DNA of 64,000 bases from Jiangella alkaliphila (GCF_900105925.1 NZ_LT629791.1:124001-188000); one strand, 5' to 3'; positions 24,490 through 35,444 are shown, counted from the stretch's first letter. Numbers and translations: made by a program. Notes: a model not told the origin generated them from the letters alone.

Positions 24490-25785
24490 ATGATCGGCAG
24501 AGTGCGCGCGGCGGCCGGTGACACCCGGCGTGCATTGCCGTTCCTGCTGCGCGGCCTGGCCAGCTCCGCGGTGGCACTGGTCCTGCTGATCCGGGTGCTG
24601 CTGGTGGCCGTGTTCACGATGATCGGCGTGGGCTGGCTGGCCATCCCGTCGACAGTGCGGTCGGTGCGCCGCTGGGCCGCCGGCGAGCGCCGCCGGGTCG
24701 CCGGCTACACCGGCCGCCCGGTCCCGCCGCCGTACGACCCGCCGGCCGAACCCGACGCGCTCGGCGCGCACGGCGCGCCCGGCGGGCCCGCCGTCCCGGC
24801 CAGGGAGCTGCTGGCCGAGCCGGCCACCCGGCGCGACCTCGGCTGGCTCGCGTTCCACGGTCTCACCGGCCTGGTCGTCGGCCTCCTGGCGCTGCTCCTG
24901 CCGCTGAGCGTGGTCAACGCCGCCGTGGTCCCGGTGTACTGGTGGGCGGTGCCCAGCGACGAGCCGGTCCAGTCGCCCTACCCTGTGACCTCCTGGCTCG
25001 GCGCGCTCGGCATGCTGCCGCTCGGCCTCGGCTGGCTCGTGCTGACCCTGCTGCTGGTGCCGCTGATGGCCCGGTGGCAGGCCGGCGCGGCCCGCGGGTT
25101 GCTGCGGCCGACCCGCGACGCCAGGCTGAGCGAGCGGGTCACCGAGCTGACGGCCACTCGTGCGGCCGCGCTGGAGGCGCACGGCGCGGAGCTGCGGCGC
25201 ATCGAGCGCGACCTGCACGACGGCACCCAGAACCGCCTGGTCGGCGTCATCATGCACCTGGGCATCGCCGAGCGGGCGCTGCGCCGCGACCCGCAGTCCG
25301 CGCTCCCGCTGCTGCTCAAGGCGCAGAACCAGGCCGCCGACGCGCTGGGCGAGCTGCGCGACGTCGTCCGCAGCATCTACCCGCCGGTGCTGGCCGAGCG
25401 GGGGCTCGACGGCGCGCTGGCGGCGTTGGCCGCCCGCTGCCCGGTACCGTGCACGCTGCGCGCCGGCGGGCTGCGCCGGCTGCCCGCGGCGCTCGAGGCC
25501 GCCGCGTACTTCGTCGTCGCCGAGGCGCTGACCAACACCGCGAAGCACAGCGGCGCCGAGCAGGTCGAGGTGACGGTGACGCTGCGGCCACCGCCCGAGC
25601 CGGGTGACGAGGAGGCAGTGGTGATCGAGGTCCGCGACGACGGCCACGGCGGCGCCGACGAGTCCGGCGGCAGCGGGCTGGCCGGCATCCGCCGCCGGGT
25701 CGCCGCGTTCGACGGCAGCACCGAGGTGACCAGCCCCGCCGGCGGGCCGACGGTCGTGCGGGCGGTGATCCCGTGCGCGTCGTGA
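24490..25785 (+). CDS. Sensor histidine kinase (NarL/LiaS type)
   Basis: 431-residue membrane kinase: N-terminal helices at about 20-50, two more at about 125-150 and 175-200, then a HisKA_3 domain with His243 in ERDLHDGTQNRLV and a HATPase_c domain (EALTNTAKHSGA, DDGHGGADESGGSGLAGI). The dimerisation motif has GTQNR where most relatives have GAQQR. ATG at 24490 has AAGGGA upstream. Its 3' end overlaps the response-regulator gene by 13 bp. Likely senses envelope stress and tunes the divergent ABC exporter. Confidence 0.9.
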   Translation: MIGRVRAAAGDTRRALPFLLRGLASSAVALVLLIRVLLVAVFTMIGVGWLAIPSTVRSVRRWAAGERRRVAGYTGRPVPPPYDPPAEPDALGAHGAPGGPAVPARELLAEPATRRDLGWLAFHGLTGLVVGLLALLLPLSVVNAAVVPVYWWAVPSDEPVQSPYPVTSWLGALGMLPLGLGWLVLTLLLVPLMARWQAGAARGLLRPTRDARLSERVTELTATRAAALEAHGAELRRIERDLHDGTQNRLVGVIMHLGIAERALRRDPQSALPLLLKAQNQAADALGELRDVVRSIYPPVLAERGLDGALAALAARCPVPCTLRAGGLRRLPAALEAAAYFVVAEALTNTAKHSGAEQVEVTVTLRPPPEPGDEEAVVIEVRDDGHGGADESGGSGLAGIRRRVAAFDGSTEVTSPAGGPTVVRAVIPCAS

Positions 25786-26417
25786 TCGCCGAGGACGACA
25801 CCCTGCTCCGCGAGGGTCTGGTGCTGCTGCTGGGCACCGAGGGCATCGAGGTGGCTGCCGCCGTCGACAACGCCGACGACTTCCTCGCCGCCGTGAGCGC
25901 CGAGCGGCCCGACGCCGCCGTCGTCGACGTCCGCCTGCCGCCCGGCTTCACCGACGAGGGCATCGCCGCGGCCGCGGCCGCCCGGCGCGAACGGCCCGGC
26001 CTGCCCGTCCTCGTGCTGTCCGCGTACGTCGAGGACAGCTACGCCACCGAGCTGCTGGCCGGCGGCGCCGACGGCGTCGGCTACCTGCTCAAGGAGCGCG
26101 TCGGCAAGGTCGAGCAGTTCCTCGACGCGCTGCACCGGGTGGTCGCCGGCGGCACCGTCATGGACCCCGAAGTGGTGTCGCAGCTCATGGTCCGGCGCCG
26201 CTCCGACGACCCCGTCCGCACCCTCACCCCGCGCGAGCGCGAGGTACTGGCGCTGATGGCCGAGGGCCTGGCCAACCCCGACATCGCCGACCGGCTCGTC
26301 GTCACCGAGACCGCGGTCAGCAAGCACATCCGCAACATCTTCGCCAAGCTCGGCCTGGCCCAGGGCGACACCGGCCACCGCCGCGTCCTCGCCGTGCTCG
26401 CCTACCTGCGGTCCTGA
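25773..26417 (+). CDS. LuxR/NarL-type response regulator
   Basis: 214-residue regulator with a receiver domain (phospho-acceptor Asp52 in [10 protein letters not shown], acidic pocket EDD, Lys in GYLLKERV) and a C-terminal LuxR helix-turn-helix ([32 protein letters not shown]). GTG start inside the kinase gene, so translation is coupled. Confidence 0.93.
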   Translation: MRVVIAEDDTLLREGLVLLLGTEGIEVAAAVDNADDFLAAVSAERPDAAVVDVRLPPGFTDEGIAAAAAARRERPGLPVLVLSAYVEDSYATELLAGGADGVGYLLKERVGKVEQFLDALHRVVAGGTVMDPEVVSQLMVRRRSDDPVRTLTPREREVLALMAEGLANPDIADRLVVTETAVSKHIRNIFAKLGLAQGDTGHRRVLAVLAYLRS

Positions 26418-26502
26418 CGGCGGTCGCCCTCGCGGCGAATCCGAGCAGGCCCGGCCGCTCCCTTGCTACCCAGTGTTCACTCGCGCGTGTCAGCATGGGG
26501 AC

Positions 26503-28578
26503 ATGGCGGAGCCGACGAAGCCGGAAGAGCGCTACCTCGACCGCGAGTTGTCGTGGCTCGCCTTCAACACCCGGGTGCTCGAGCTGGCCGAGGATCCCGA
26601 TGTGCCGCTGCTGGAACGGGCCCGGTTCCTGGCGATCTTCTCCAGCAACCTCGACGAGTTCTACATGATCCGCGTCGCCGGGCTGAAGCGGCGCATCGCG
26701 GCCGGCGTCGCATTCCCGTCCGTCAGCGGCATGATGCCCCGCGAGGTGCTGGAGCGCACGCTCGAGCGCACCCGCGAGCTGATGGCCCAGCAGACCCAGT
26801 GCTTCCGCAGCGACGTCCTGCCCGGGCTGGTCAAAGAGGGCATCGACATCGCCCGCTGGGACGACCTCGACGACGCCGAGCACGGCCGGCTGCGGCGGCT
26901 GTTCAGCGAGCGGATCTTCCCGGTGCTGACGCCGCTGGCGGTCGACCCCGCGCACCCGTTCCCGTACATCTCCGGGCTGTCGCTGAACCTCGCCGTCGTG
27001 GTACGTAACCCGCGCAACGGCACCGAGCACTTCGCCCGGGTCAAGGTGCCGCCGAACTTCCCGCGCTTCCTGCCGGTCGCCGAACAGCGGTTCGTGCCGC
27101 TCGAGGACGTCATCGCCGCGCACCTGTCGCAGCTGTTCCCTGGCATGGACGTCCTGCAGCACCACATGTTCCGGGTCACCCGCAACGAGGACGTCGAGGT
27201 CGAGGAGGACGACGCCGAGAACCTGCTGACCGCCATGGAGCGCGAGCTCATGCGGCGGCGGTTCGGCCCGGCGGTCCGGCTCGAGGTCGAGGAGACCGTC
27301 GACCCGCACGTGCTCGACCTGCTGCAGCGCGAGCTCGGCGTCAGCAACGGCGAGACGTTCTCGCTGCCCGGCCCGCTCGACCTCACCGGCCTCACCGCCA
27401 TCGCCGACCTCGATCGCGCCGAGCTGCGCTACCGGCCGTTCCTGCCGGCCACCCACCGCGATCTCCGCGACGTCGAGTCCGCCTCGCCGGCGGACATGTT
27501 CGCCGCCATCTCCAAGGCCGACGTGCTGGTGCACCACCCGTACGACTCCTTCTCGACCAGCGTGCAGCGCTTCGTCGAGCAGGCCGCGGCCGACCCGCGG
27601 GTGCTGGCCATCAAGCAGACGCTGTACCGCACCAGCGGCGACTCCCCCATCGTCGACGCGCTCATCGACGCCGCCGAGGCGGGCAAGCAGGTACTCGCCG
27701 TCGTCGAGATCAAGGCCCGGTTCGACGAGCAGGCCAACATCTCCTGGGCGCGCAAGCTGGAGCAGTCGGGCGTGCACGTCGTCTACGGCCTGGTCGGGCT
27801 GAAGACGCACTGCAAGCTGTGCCTGGTGGTGCGCGACGAGTCCGGCGGCATCCGGCGCTACAGCCACATCGGCACCGGCAACTACCACCCGCGCACGGCC
27901 CGCATCTACGAGGACATGGGGCTGCTCACCGCCGACCCCGACGTCGCCGAGGACCTCAACCACCTGTTCAACACGCTGTCGGGCTACTCGCTGGAGTCCG
28001 ACTACCGGCGGCTGCTGGTGGCGCCGCACTCGCTGCGCACCGGCATCATCGAGCGCATCCAGAGCGAGATCGAGCACCACCGCGCGGGCCGCCCCGCCCG
28101 CATCCGGTTCAAGATGAACAGCATCGTCGACGAGGCGATCATCGACGCGCTGTACGAGGCGTCCGGCGCCGGCGTGCCGATCGACATCTGGGTGCGCGGC
28201 ATCTGCAGCATCCGGGCCGGCGTGCCGGGGCTGTCCGAGAACGTCCGCGTGCGCAGCATCCTCGGCCGGTTCCTCGAGCACTCGCGCATCTACTCGTTCG
28301 AGAACGGCGGCGACGCGCAGCACTGGATCGGCTCCGGCGACCTCATGCACCGCAACCTCGACCGCCGGGTCGAGGCGCTGGTGCTGCTGCGCCGGCCGGA
28401 GCACCGGCAGGAGGTCGAGGGCCTGTACGACCTCGCCTTCGACCCCGGCACCGCGTCCTGGCACCTGCGCCCCGACGGCACGTGGGACCGCGTGTACACG
28501 GGGCCCGACGGCGAACCGCTGACCGACATGCAACAGGTGCTCATCGAACGCAAGCAGCGCCGGAGGTCCACCACGTGA
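26503..28578 (+). CDS. ppk: Polyphosphate kinase 1
   Basis: 691-residue PPK1, which builds polyphosphate from ATP at the membrane. Starts [19 protein letters not shown] (N domain); the autophosphorylated histidine is His455 in [14 protein letters not shown], and the second conserved His/Arg region [12 protein letters not shown] is present near the C-terminus. ATG at 26503 is used because it gives the family start; a GTG 30 bp upstream is in frame. Head of an operon with CYTH-CHAD and NUDIX genes, followed by pst genes. Confidence 0.95.
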   Translation: MAEPTKPEERYLDRELSWLAFNTRVLELAEDPDVPLLERARFLAIFSSNLDEFYMIRVAGLKRRIAAGVAFPSVSGMMPREVLERTLERTRELMAQQTQCFRSDVLPGLVKEGIDIARWDDLDDAEHGRLRRLFSERIFPVLTPLAVDPAHPFPYISGLSLNLAVVVRNPRNGTEHFARVKVPPNFPRFLPVAEQRFVPLEDVIAAHLSQLFPGMDVLQHHMFRVTRNEDVEVEEDDAENLLTAMERELMRRRFGPAVRLEVEETVDPHVLDLLQRELGVSNGETFSLPGPLDLTGLTAIADLDRAELRYRPFLPATHRDLRDVESASPADMFAAISKADVLVHHPYDSFSTSVQRFVEQAAADPRVLAIKQTLYRTSGDSPIVDALIDAAEAGKQVLAVVEIKARFDEQANISWARKLEQSGVHVVYGLVGLKTHCKLCLVVRDESGGIRRYSHIGTGNYHPRTARIYEDMGLLTADPDVAEDLNHLFNTLSGYSLESDYRRLLVAPHSLRTGIIERIQSEIEHHRAGRPARIRFKMNSIVDEAIIDALYEASGAGVPIDIWVRGICSIRAGVPGLSENVRVRSILGRFLEHSRIYSFENGGDAQHWIGSGDLMHRNLDRRVEALVLLRRPEHRQEVEGLYDLAFDPGTASWHLRPDGTWDRVYTGPDGEPLTDMQQVLIERKQRRRSTT

Positions 28579-30113
28579 GCCGTGCGGAGCAGGCCGCCCG
28601 ACCACACAGCGCCCGTGAGGTCGAGCAGAAGTTCCGCGTGCACGGACTGTTCCGCATCCCCGACCTCTCCACACTCGCGGGGGTGTCCGCCGTCGACGAC
28701 CTGGGCGTCGTCGAGCTCGAGTCGGCCTACTACGACACCGAGGACCTCCGGCTGGCCCGCGAGGGCATCACGCTGCGCCGGCGCACCGGCGACGATGAGG
28801 GCTGGCATTTGAAGCTCCCGGCCGGCGCCGTCGGCACCCGCGACGAGCTGCGGCTGCCGCTGGACGACCGCGACGCGCCGCCGGCGGCGCTGGCGGTGCT
28901 GGTCCGGGTGATCACGCGGACGCAGCCGCTGCGGCTGGTCTCGACGCTGCGCACCACCCGGGCCCGGCAGCTGATCCGGTCCGACGGCAAGGACGCCGGC
29001 GAGCTGGTCGACGACACCGTGCACGTCGTCGGCTCCGACGGCGCCGTGGCCGCCCGGTTTCGCGAACTGGAGCTCGAGGAGCGCGACGGCGGCCCGCTGA
29101 TCGGCACGGTGGCCACGGCGCTGACCGAGGCCGGCGCGGTCGGCGGTGAGTTCGTCGCCAAGGTGGTCCGCGCGCTCGGGCCCAACGCCGCGGCCCCGCC
29201 GGAGGTGCCGGAGCTGCCGGTGCCCAAGCCGAAGGACCCGGCCCACGACACGCTGGTCGCCTACCTGTCGCTGCATGTGCGGGCGCTGCGGGCGGCCGAC
29301 GTCGCGTTCCGCCGCGAGCCGGCCGACCCCGAGGCCGTCCACCAGCTGCGGGTGGCGGCGCGCCGGCTGCGCAGCGGGCTGCGCACGTTCCGGCCGCTGC
29401 TGGACCGGCCCTGGGCCGAGGAGCTGCGCGCCGAGCTGGCCTGGTTCGCCCGCGCGCTCGGCGAGCTGCGCGAGGGCGACGTGCTGCGCGAGCGGCTGGA
29501 CCGCCACTGCGCCGACCTGCCGCCGGACCTGCCGGCCGCCGAGGTGAAGCAGCTGCTCGCCGACGTGCTGGGCGGCACGGTCGCCGACGCCCGGACCCGG
29601 GTCGGCGAGCTGCTCGACGACGACCGCTACCTCGCCCTGCACGACCGCCTGGTCCGCGCCGTCGCCAGGCCGAGGACCGCCCCCGACGCCGAGCGGCCGG
29701 CCCGCGACGTCCTGCCCGCGCTGGTCGAGAAGGCCTGGGCGAAGCTCGACGGCGCCGCCGACGACCTCACCGACGACGCGCCCGACGACGAGTGGCACGC
29801 CGCCCGCCTGGCCGCGAAGCGCACCCGCTACGCCGCCGAGGCGGTCGCCCCGGTGCTCGGCGGCGACGCGAAGGCGTTCGCCAAGCAGGTCGAGAAGGTC
29901 ACCGAGATCCTGGGCGAGCACCAGGACGCCGCCATGGCCGCCGCGAAGGCCCGCGAGCTGGCCAACGCCGAGCCGGCCTCCACCGACGTCGCGTTCGCGC
30001 TCGGTGTGCTGGCCTCCAACGAGCGCGCGTACGTGCACGCGGCGCGGGCCGCGTTCGCCGATACCTGGCCGCATGTGCGACGGGCGAAGTGGCGCCGATG
30101 GATGGAGACGTGA
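28575..30113 (+). CDS. CYTH and CHAD domain protein
   Basis: 512-residue protein: an N-terminal CYTH tunnel domain (residues about 12-205, EVEQKFRV as the ExExK signature) that binds or hydrolyses triphosphate, and a C-terminal CHAD domain (about 225-510) of basic helices with conserved His ([18 protein letters not shown]) that binds polyphosphate granules. The start overlaps the ppk stop (GTGA), GGAGG 8 nt upstream. Its job is probably polyphosphate binding or triphosphate hydrolysis linked to PPK. Confidence 0.92.
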   Translation: MSRAEQAARPHSAREVEQKFRVHGLFRIPDLSTLAGVSAVDDLGVVELESAYYDTEDLRLAREGITLRRRTGDDEGWHLKLPAGAVGTRDELRLPLDDRDAPPAALAVLVRVITRTQPLRLVSTLRTTRARQLIRSDGKDAGELVDDTVHVVGSDGAVAARFRELELEERDGGPLIGTVATALTEAGAVGGEFVAKVVRALGPNAAAPPEVPELPVPKPKDPAHDTLVAYLSLHVRALRAADVAFRREPADPEAVHQLRVAARRLRSGLRTFRPLLDRPWAEELRAELAWFARALGELREGDVLRERLDRHCADLPPDLPAAEVKQLLADVLGGTVADARTRVGELLDDDRYLALHDRLVRAVARPRTAPDAERPARDVLPALVEKAWAKLDGAADDLTDDAPDDEWHAARLAAKRTRYAAEAVAPVLGGDAKAFAKQVEKVTEILGEHQDAAMAAAKARELANAEPASTDVAFALGVLASNERAYVHAARAAFADTWPHVRRAKWRRWMET

Positions 30114-31030
30114 GGTCCAGACGTGGCCCGGTCCTCGCCGCCGGCGCCGTCCTATGGCGCCAGCAGCCGGACGCTCCGGACGGCCGGGTCGAGCTCTGCC
30201 TGGTGCACCGGCCCCGGTACGACGACTGGTCGCTGCCCAAGGGCAAGCTGGAGGACGGCGAGTCGCTGCTGGTCTGCGCGGTGCGCGAGGTGTTCGAGGA
30301 GACCGGGCACCGGGTGACGCTCGGCCGGCCGCTGCAGCCGCAGCACTACACCGTCGCCGGCCGCCCCAAGATCGTGCGCTACTGGCTGGCCGAGGCCGAC
30401 CCGCACGCGGCCGAGCGGGTGCCCGACCACGAGGTCGACGAGGTGGTCTTCCTGCCGGCCGGCGAGGCGGTCCGGCAGCTGAGCTACGAGCGCGACGCCG
30501 AACTGGTCCGCGAGGCGCTGCGCGGACCGCTGCGCACCACCCCGCTGGCGCTGCTGCGCCACGCCAAGGCGGTGTCGCGGGCGGCCTGGCCCGGCCCGGA
30601 CGTCGAGCGGCCGCTGACGCCCGAGGGCGCCGCCGACCTCGAACCGCTCGGCGAGGCGCTCGGCACGCTCGGCCTGCGGCGCGTGCTGTCCAGCGACTCC
30701 GTCCGGTGCGCCGAGACCGTGCGCGTGTTCGCCGGCAAGCAGGGGCTGGTGGCCGAGCTGGAGCCGCACCTGTCCGAGGAGAGCATGCGGGTGCCCCACG
30801 ACCGCCACCCGGCCGAGGCGATCATCCGGTCGCTGCTGCGTGACGGTCCCGCCATGGTGTGCTCGCACCGCCTGGTGCTTCCGCTCCTGTTCCGGGCGGC
30901 CGGCGCCGACCCCGGCCGCGGGCTGGAGCCGGGCGGTTTCGCCGTCCTGCACCACGATCAGGGCCACGTCGTGGCGGTCGAGCGGCACCGGCCGCGCGGG
31001 GCGGGTCCGGCCCCGGTTATCGACCTGTGA
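30098..31030 (+). CDS. NUDIX hydrolase fused to histidine phosphatase (MutT1-like)
   Basis: 310 residues: a NUDIX domain with the complete box from GKLEDGESLL to REVFEETGH (about 50-72), and a C-terminal SixA-type histidine phosphatase with LLRHAKA in place of RHG. This layout equals mycobacterial MutT1, which cleans oxidised nucleotides and diadenosine polyphosphates. The start could be ATG 30098 or the GTG at 30110 that overlaps the CHAD stop. Third gene of the ppk operon. Confidence 0.88.
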   Translation: MDGDVRSRRGPVLAAGAVLWRQQPDAPDGRVELCLVHRPRYDDWSLPKGKLEDGESLLVCAVREVFEETGHRVTLGRPLQPQHYTVAGRPKIVRYWLAEADPHAAERVPDHEVDEVVFLPAGEAVRQLSYERDAELVREALRGPLRTTPLALLRHAKAVSRAAWPGPDVERPLTPEGAADLEPLGEALGTLGLRRVLSSDSVRCAETVRVFAGKQGLVAELEPHLSEESMRVPHDRHPAEAIIRSLLRDGPAMVCSHRLVLPLLFRAAGADPGRGLEPGGFAVLHHDQGHVVAVERHRPRGAGPAPVIDL

Positions 31031-31134
31031 CCGCCCTCAACGGCGGGTCGTGATCGTCCCGCAATCGGCCACGCGGCCCGTTCACGTGACGGCCATCACA
31101 AGGTCAGCGATCTGACGCCTTCTCTGCGCCAGGC

Positions 31135-31156
31135 GTTCATTCCCCGTTCACTCTCA
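31135..31156 (+). promoter_or_regulatory. PHO-box-like direct repeats upstream of pstS
   Basis: Two 11-bp units in tandem, GTTCATTCCCC and GTTCACTCTCA, match the direct-repeat units bound by PhoP in Streptomyces. A further GTTCA lies at 31080-31084. Placed 80 bp before the pstS start. PhoP control is inferred. Confidence 0.7.
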
Positions 31157-31235
31157 GCGGGGAACGGCGTCACCTCCGAAACCTACCTTCGAGGCGATAC
31201 GCAAGGACGAGAAATGTCCAGGAAGGACACCAGAC

Positions 31236-32384
31236 GTGAACCTCAGCATCGTGCGCCGCACGCTGGCACCAGTAGCCGTCGCCAGCGCGGCCGCCCTCGT
31301 GCTGGCAGCCTGCGGCTCTGACCCCGACACCGACGACGCCTCCGACGAGGAGACCTCGGGCAGCGAGAGCGGCTCGGACTCCGAGGAGCCCGACGGTGGC
31401 GAGTCCCTGTCCGGCACGCTGAACGGCGCGGGCGCCAGCTCGCAGGAGTCCGCGGTTCAGGCGTGGATCGCCGGGTTCCAGCAGGAGAACCCCGACGTCA
31501 CCATCAACTACTCGCCCGAGGGCTCCGGCGCCGGCCGCGAGCAGTTCGCCTCCGGCGCGGTCGCGTTCGCCGGCTCCGACGCCGCCCTCGACGAGGAGGA
31601 GCTGGCCGCCGCCGAGACCGCGTGTGGCTCCCCGGCTGTCGACCTGCCGCTGTTCATCGACCCCATCGCCGTCGCGTACAACCTGCCGGGCGTCGACGGG
31701 CTGCAGCTCGGTCCGGTGACGCTGGCGAACATCTTCAACGGCACCATCACCACGTGGAACGACCCGGCCATCGCCGCGGACAACCCCGACGCCGAGCTGC
31801 CGGACACCACGATCACGCCGGTGCACCGCTCGGACGACTCCGGCACCACGGAGAACTTCACCGAGTACCTGGTCGCCGTCGCGCCGGCGGAGTGGCCGTA
31901 CGAGCCCGACGGTGTCTTCCCGCCCGAGCTCGGTGGTGAGGCGGGCGCCCAGACCTCCGGCCTGATCGCCGCGGTCCAGGCCGCCGAGGGCACCATCGGC
32001 TACGCCAGCGCCGCCGCGGTCGGCGAGCTCCAGACCGCCGCCATCGGCGTCGGCGCCGAGTTCGTCGAATACTCCGCCGAGGCCGCCGCCGCGGTCGTCG
32101 ACGCCTCGCCGCGCGCCGAGGGCCGGGCCGAGAACGACATCGCGCTCGAGCTGGCCCGCGACACCACCGAGTCGGGCTCCTACCCGATCGTGCTGGTCTC
32201 GTACACCATCGTCTGCACCGCGTACTCCGACGCGGCGGTCGGCGACCTGGTGAAGGCCTACGTCGGCTACGTCGCCAGCAGCGAGGGCCAGCAGGCCGCG
32301 GCCGACGCCGCGGGCTCCGCGCCGATCTCGCCGGACCTGCAGGCCGAGGTCCAGGCCGTGGTCGAGGCCATCGAGGTCGGCTGA
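31236..32384 (+). CDS. pstS: Phosphate-binding lipoprotein PstS
   Basis: 382-residue lipoprotein (lipobox VLAAC, Cys26) with an acidic Ser/Glu/Asp linker and a periplasmic-type binding fold. Phosphate ligands are recognised in NGAGASSQESAVQAW, SGAVAFAGSDAAL and HRSDDSGTTENFTEY. Delivers phosphate to PstCA. GTG start with AAGGAC upstream. Followed by a hairpin that probably lets pstS be expressed more than pstCAB. Confidence 0.96.
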   Translation: MNLSIVRRTLAPVAVASAAALVLAACGSDPDTDDASDEETSGSESGSDSEEPDGGESLSGTLNGAGASSQESAVQAWIAGFQQENPDVTINYSPEGSGAGREQFASGAVAFAGSDAALDEEELAAAETACGSPAVDLPLFIDPIAVAYNLPGVDGLQLGPVTLANIFNGTITTWNDPAIAADNPDAELPDTTITPVHRSDDSGTTENFTEYLVAVAPAEWPYEPDGVFPPELGGEAGAQTSGLIAAVQAAEGTIGYASAAAVGELQTAAIGVGAEFVEYSAEAAAAVVDASPRAEGRAENDIALELARDTTESGSYPIVLVSYTIVCTAYSDAAVGDLVKAYVGYVASSEGQQAAADAAGSAPISPDLQAEVQAVVEAIEVG

Positions 32385-32412
32385 GTCCTATCCTGTGCAC
32401 GAAGTTCCACGT

Positions 32413-32452
32413 CGCCGGGCGGCTCGTCCCCATCAGGACGGACCGCCCGGCG
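32413..32452 (+). terminator. Hairpin between pstS and pstC
   Basis: 10-bp stem CGCCGGGCGG / CCGCCCGGCG with an inner CGTCC/GGACG pairing. Probably a partial terminator or mRNA stabiliser that raises pstS over the transporter genes. Confidence 0.6.
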
Positions 32453-32506
32453 TCCGCACGACCCGCCGGTTGACCCGCGAGACCTCCACGAGCCGGAGCT
32501 GACCCC

Positions 32507-33463
32507 GTGACCACCACCGCGAAACCGCCGCCGACCCCACCCGCACCAGTCACGCCGCGGGCGAAGGCTCGCCCCGGCGACCGCATCTTCTCCAGGTCCG
32601 CGCAGCTCGCCGGCATCCTCATCCTGGTCATCCTGGCCGGGGTCGCCGCGTTCCTGGTCGTCGAGGCCGCGCCGACGTTCTCCGCCGACCCGTCCGAGAT
32701 CGACGGCGGCGAGGGCTTCTTCTCCTACGTCTGGCCGCTGGTCTTCGGCACGCTCGCCGCGGCGATCATCGCCCTGGTCGTGGCGACGCCGCTGGCGCTG
32801 GGCATCGCACTGTTCATCTCGCACTACGCGCCGCGCCGCCTGGCGCAGGGTCTCGGCTACATCGTCGACCTGCTCGCCGCCATCCCCAGCGTCGTCTTCG
32901 GCCTGTGGGGCATCCAGTGGCTGGCGCCGCAGGTGCAGCCGGCCTGGACGTGGCTGGCCGACAACCTCGGCTTCATCCCGATCTTCTCCGGCCCCGCGTC
33001 GGCCACCGGCCGCACGATGATGACCGCCGGCCTGGTGCTCGCCGTCATGGTCCTGCCGATCATCACCGCGATCTCCCGCGAGGTGTTCCTGCAGACGCCG
33101 ACGCTGCACGAGGAGGCCGCGCTGGCGCTGGGCGCCACGCGCTGGGAGATGATCCGCATGGCGGTCATCCCGTTCGGCCGGCCCGGCATCATCTCCGGCA
33201 TCATGCTCGGCCTCGGCCGCGCGCTGGGCGAGACGATGGCCGTCGCCATGGTGCTCTCCACCGGCGGCTTCACCTGGTCGATGGTCACCAGCGGCAACAG
33301 CACCATCGCCGCGGAGATCGCGCTGGACTTTCCCGACTCGTCGGGGCTCAAGACCAACACGCTCATCGCCGCCGGACTGGTGCTGTTCGCCATCACGCTG
33401 GCCGTCAACATGTTCGCCCGGTGGATCGTCTCGCGCCGCAGTGAGTTCTCGGGGGCCAACTGA
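32507..33463 (+). CDS. pstC: Phosphate ABC transporter permease PstC
   Basis: 318-residue permease with six helices and the BPD loop (EEAALALGATRWEMIRMAVIP) that docks to PstB. A short Pro-rich cytoplasmic N-terminus precedes TM1. GTG start. The stop overlaps the pstA start (TGATG). Confidence 0.95.
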   Translation: MTTTAKPPPTPPAPVTPRAKARPGDRIFSRSAQLAGILILVILAGVAAFLVVEAAPTFSADPSEIDGGEGFFSYVWPLVFGTLAAAIIALVVATPLALGIALFISHYAPRRLAQGLGYIVDLLAAIPSVVFGLWGIQWLAPQVQPAWTWLADNLGFIPIFSGPASATGRTMMTAGLVLAVMVLPIITAISREVFLQTPTLHEEAALALGATRWEMIRMAVIPFGRPGIISGIMLGLGRALGETMAVAMVLSTGGFTWSMVTSGNSTIAAEIALDFPDSSGLKTNTLIAAGLVLFAITLAVNMFARWIVSRRSEFSGAN

Positions 33464-34578
33464 TGTCCGTCGACACCTTGCCGCCGGCCGGCAGCCCGGC
33501 CCCGAGCACCCTGGCCCAGAACCAGCTGCCGCGCTTCACCACGCAGATCGTGCTGGTCGCCTCCATCGCGGTCGGCGCCGGCCTGTCCGCCCTGTGGGGC
33601 GGGTTCTCGGTCGTGTCGTTCGCCGTCCTGTCGGTGCTGGTCTTCGTGGTCGTCAACGCGGTGCTGTCCGCCGTGGTCGAGGGCCGCCGCAAGGCCGTCG
33701 ACAAGCTGGTCACCAGCCTCGTCTACACCGCGTTCGGCATCGCCCTGGTCCCGCTGATCTCGGTCATCTGGTCGGTCCTCGACAACGGCCTCGACCGGTT
33801 CAGCATCGACTTCCTGACGACGTCCATGCGCAACGTCACCGGCCTCAACGACCAGGAGGCGCTCGAGGGCACCGCGCCGTTCATCGGCGGCGCGTACCAC
33901 GCCATCCTCGGCACCTTCCTCATCACCGGCCTTGCCACCATCATCTCCGTGCCGATCGGCCTGATGACCTCGGTCTACCTGGTCGAGTACGGCCGCGGCC
34001 GGCTGGCCCGGTCCATCACGTTCTTCGTCGACGTCATGACCGGCATCCCGTCCATCGTGGCCGGCCTGTTCGCCGCCGCGCTGTTCGCGGTGCTGTTCGG
34101 CGTCGGCACCCGCAACGGGTTCGCCGGCGCCGTCGCGCTGTCGGTGCTGATGATCCCGGTGGTCGTGCGGTCCAGCGAAGAGATGCTGAAGATCGTCCCG
34201 AACGAGCTGCGCGAGGCGGCCTACGCCCTAGGCGTGCCGAAGTGGCGCACCATCGTCCGGGTGGTCATCCCGACGGCGATCTCCGGCATCGCGTCCGGCG
34301 TCACGCTGGCCATCGCCCGCGTCGTCGGCGAGACCGCGCCGCTGATCGTCACCGCAGGCTTCACGGCGTCGATCAACAGCAACCCGTTCTCCGACTGGAT
34401 GATGTCGCTACCCGCATACGTTTACAGTCAAGCGATGCGTCCGCTGTCGGGTTCGTCGCCACAGCCGAGCTTCGACCGGGCCTGGGCCGCGGCGCTGACG
34501 CTCATCCTGATCGTCATGCTGCTCAACCTGGTCGCCCGACTCATCGCCCGCCTGTTCGCCCCGAAGACCGGCCGCTAG
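33463..34578 (+). CDS. pstA: Phosphate ABC transporter permease PstA
   Basis: 371-residue permease; an N-terminal pair of helices (about 28-70) not found in short PstA proteins precedes the usual six-helix core, with the EAA loop LREAAYALGVPKWRTIVRVV. Forms the phosphate channel with PstC. Confidence 0.95.
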   Translation: MSVDTLPPAGSPAPSTLAQNQLPRFTTQIVLVASIAVGAGLSALWGGFSVVSFAVLSVLVFVVVNAVLSAVVEGRRKAVDKLVTSLVYTAFGIALVPLISVIWSVLDNGLDRFSIDFLTTSMRNVTGLNDQEALEGTAPFIGGAYHAILGTFLITGLATIISVPIGLMTSVYLVEYGRGRLARSITFFVDVMTGIPSIVAGLFAAALFAVLFGVGTRNGFAGAVALSVLMIPVVVRSSEEMLKIVPNELREAAYALGVPKWRTIVRVVIPTAISGIASGVTLAIARVVGETAPLIVTAGFTASINSNPFSDWMMSLPAYVYSQAMRPLSGSSPQPSFDRAWAAALTLILIVMLLNLVARLIARLFAPKTGR

Positions 34579-34596
34579 AGCAAGGGAACCGCCACC

Positions 34597-35376
34597 ATGT
34601 CCAAGCGCATCGACGTCGGCGATCTGAACGTCTACTACAGCAGCTTCCTGGCCGTCGAGGGTGTCTCGATGGCCATCGAGCCCCGCTCGGTCACGGCCTT
34701 CATCGGCCCGTCCGGCTGCGGGAAGTCCACCTTCATCCGCACCCTCAACCGCATGCACGAGGTCATCCCCGGCGCGCGGGTGCAGGGCAAGGTGCTGCTC
34801 GACGGTGAGGACCTCTACGGCTCCAGCGTCGACCCCGTCACCGTCCGCCGCCAGGTCGGCATGGTCTTCCAGCGGCCCAACCCGTTCCCGACGATGTCCA
34901 TCCGCGACAACGTCCTGGCCGGCATGAAGCTCAACAGCAACCGCATGAGCAAGTCCACGGCGAACGAGGTCGTCGAGCGGTCGCTGCAGGGCGCGAACCT
35001 GTGGAACGAGGTCAAGGACCGCCTTGACAAGCCCGGCTCCGGCCTGTCCGGCGGTCAGCAGCAGCGGCTGTGCATCGCCCGGGCCATCGCCGTGCAGCCC
35101 GACGTGCTGCTGATGGACGAGCCCTGCTCCGCGCTCGACCCGATCTCGACGCTGGCCATCGAGGACCTCATCGCCGAGCTGAAGCAGAGCTACACGATCG
35201 TCATCGTCACCCACAACATGCAGCAGGCTGCCCGGGTCAGCGACCGCACGGCGTTCTTCAACATCGCCGGCACCGGCAAGCCCGGCAAGCTGATCGAGAT
35301 GGACGAGACCACGAAGATCTTCACCAACCCGAGCGTGAAGGCCACCGAGGACTACGTCTCCGGCCGCTTCGGCTGA
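34597..35376 (+). CDS. pstB: Phosphate ABC transporter ATPase PstB
   Basis: 259-residue ATPase with Walker [11 protein letters not shown]-loop VFQRPNPFP, signature LSGGQQQRL, Walker [14 protein letters not shown] and H-loop IVTHNMQQA, all PstB-specific in wording. Last gene of pstSCAB; a strong terminator follows. AAGGGA lies 9 nt before the ATG. Confidence 0.97.
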   Translation: MSKRIDVGDLNVYYSSFLAVEGVSMAIEPRSVTAFIGPSGCGKSTFIRTLNRMHEVIPGARVQGKVLLDGEDLYGSSVDPVTVRRQVGMVFQRPNPFPTMSIRDNVLAGMKLNSNRMSKSTANEVVERSLQGANLWNEVKDRLDKPGSGLSGGQQQRLCIARAIAVQPDVLLMDEPCSALDPISTLAIEDLIAELKQSYTIVIVTHNMQQAARVSDRTAFFNIAGTGKPGKLIEMDETTKIFTNPSVKATEDYVSGRFG

Positions 35377-35393
35377 CTCTCCGGCACAGCAGA

Positions 35394-35427
35394 CCGCGCC
35401 CGCCACGAGGTTCCGTGGCGGGCGCGG
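35394..35427 (+). terminator. Terminator of the pst operon
   Basis: Perfect 14-bp stem CCGCGCCCGCCACG / CGTGGCGGGCGCGG with an AGGTTC loop, 17 bp after pstB and before the convergent ThuA fusion gene. Confidence 0.85.
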
Positions 35428-35444
35428 CTCGCGTCGGCAGGGCG

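Noticed and set aside
26472-26496. PHO-box-like GTTCAC upstream of ppk
   Set aside because: Only one clear repeat unit; the second unit is off register.
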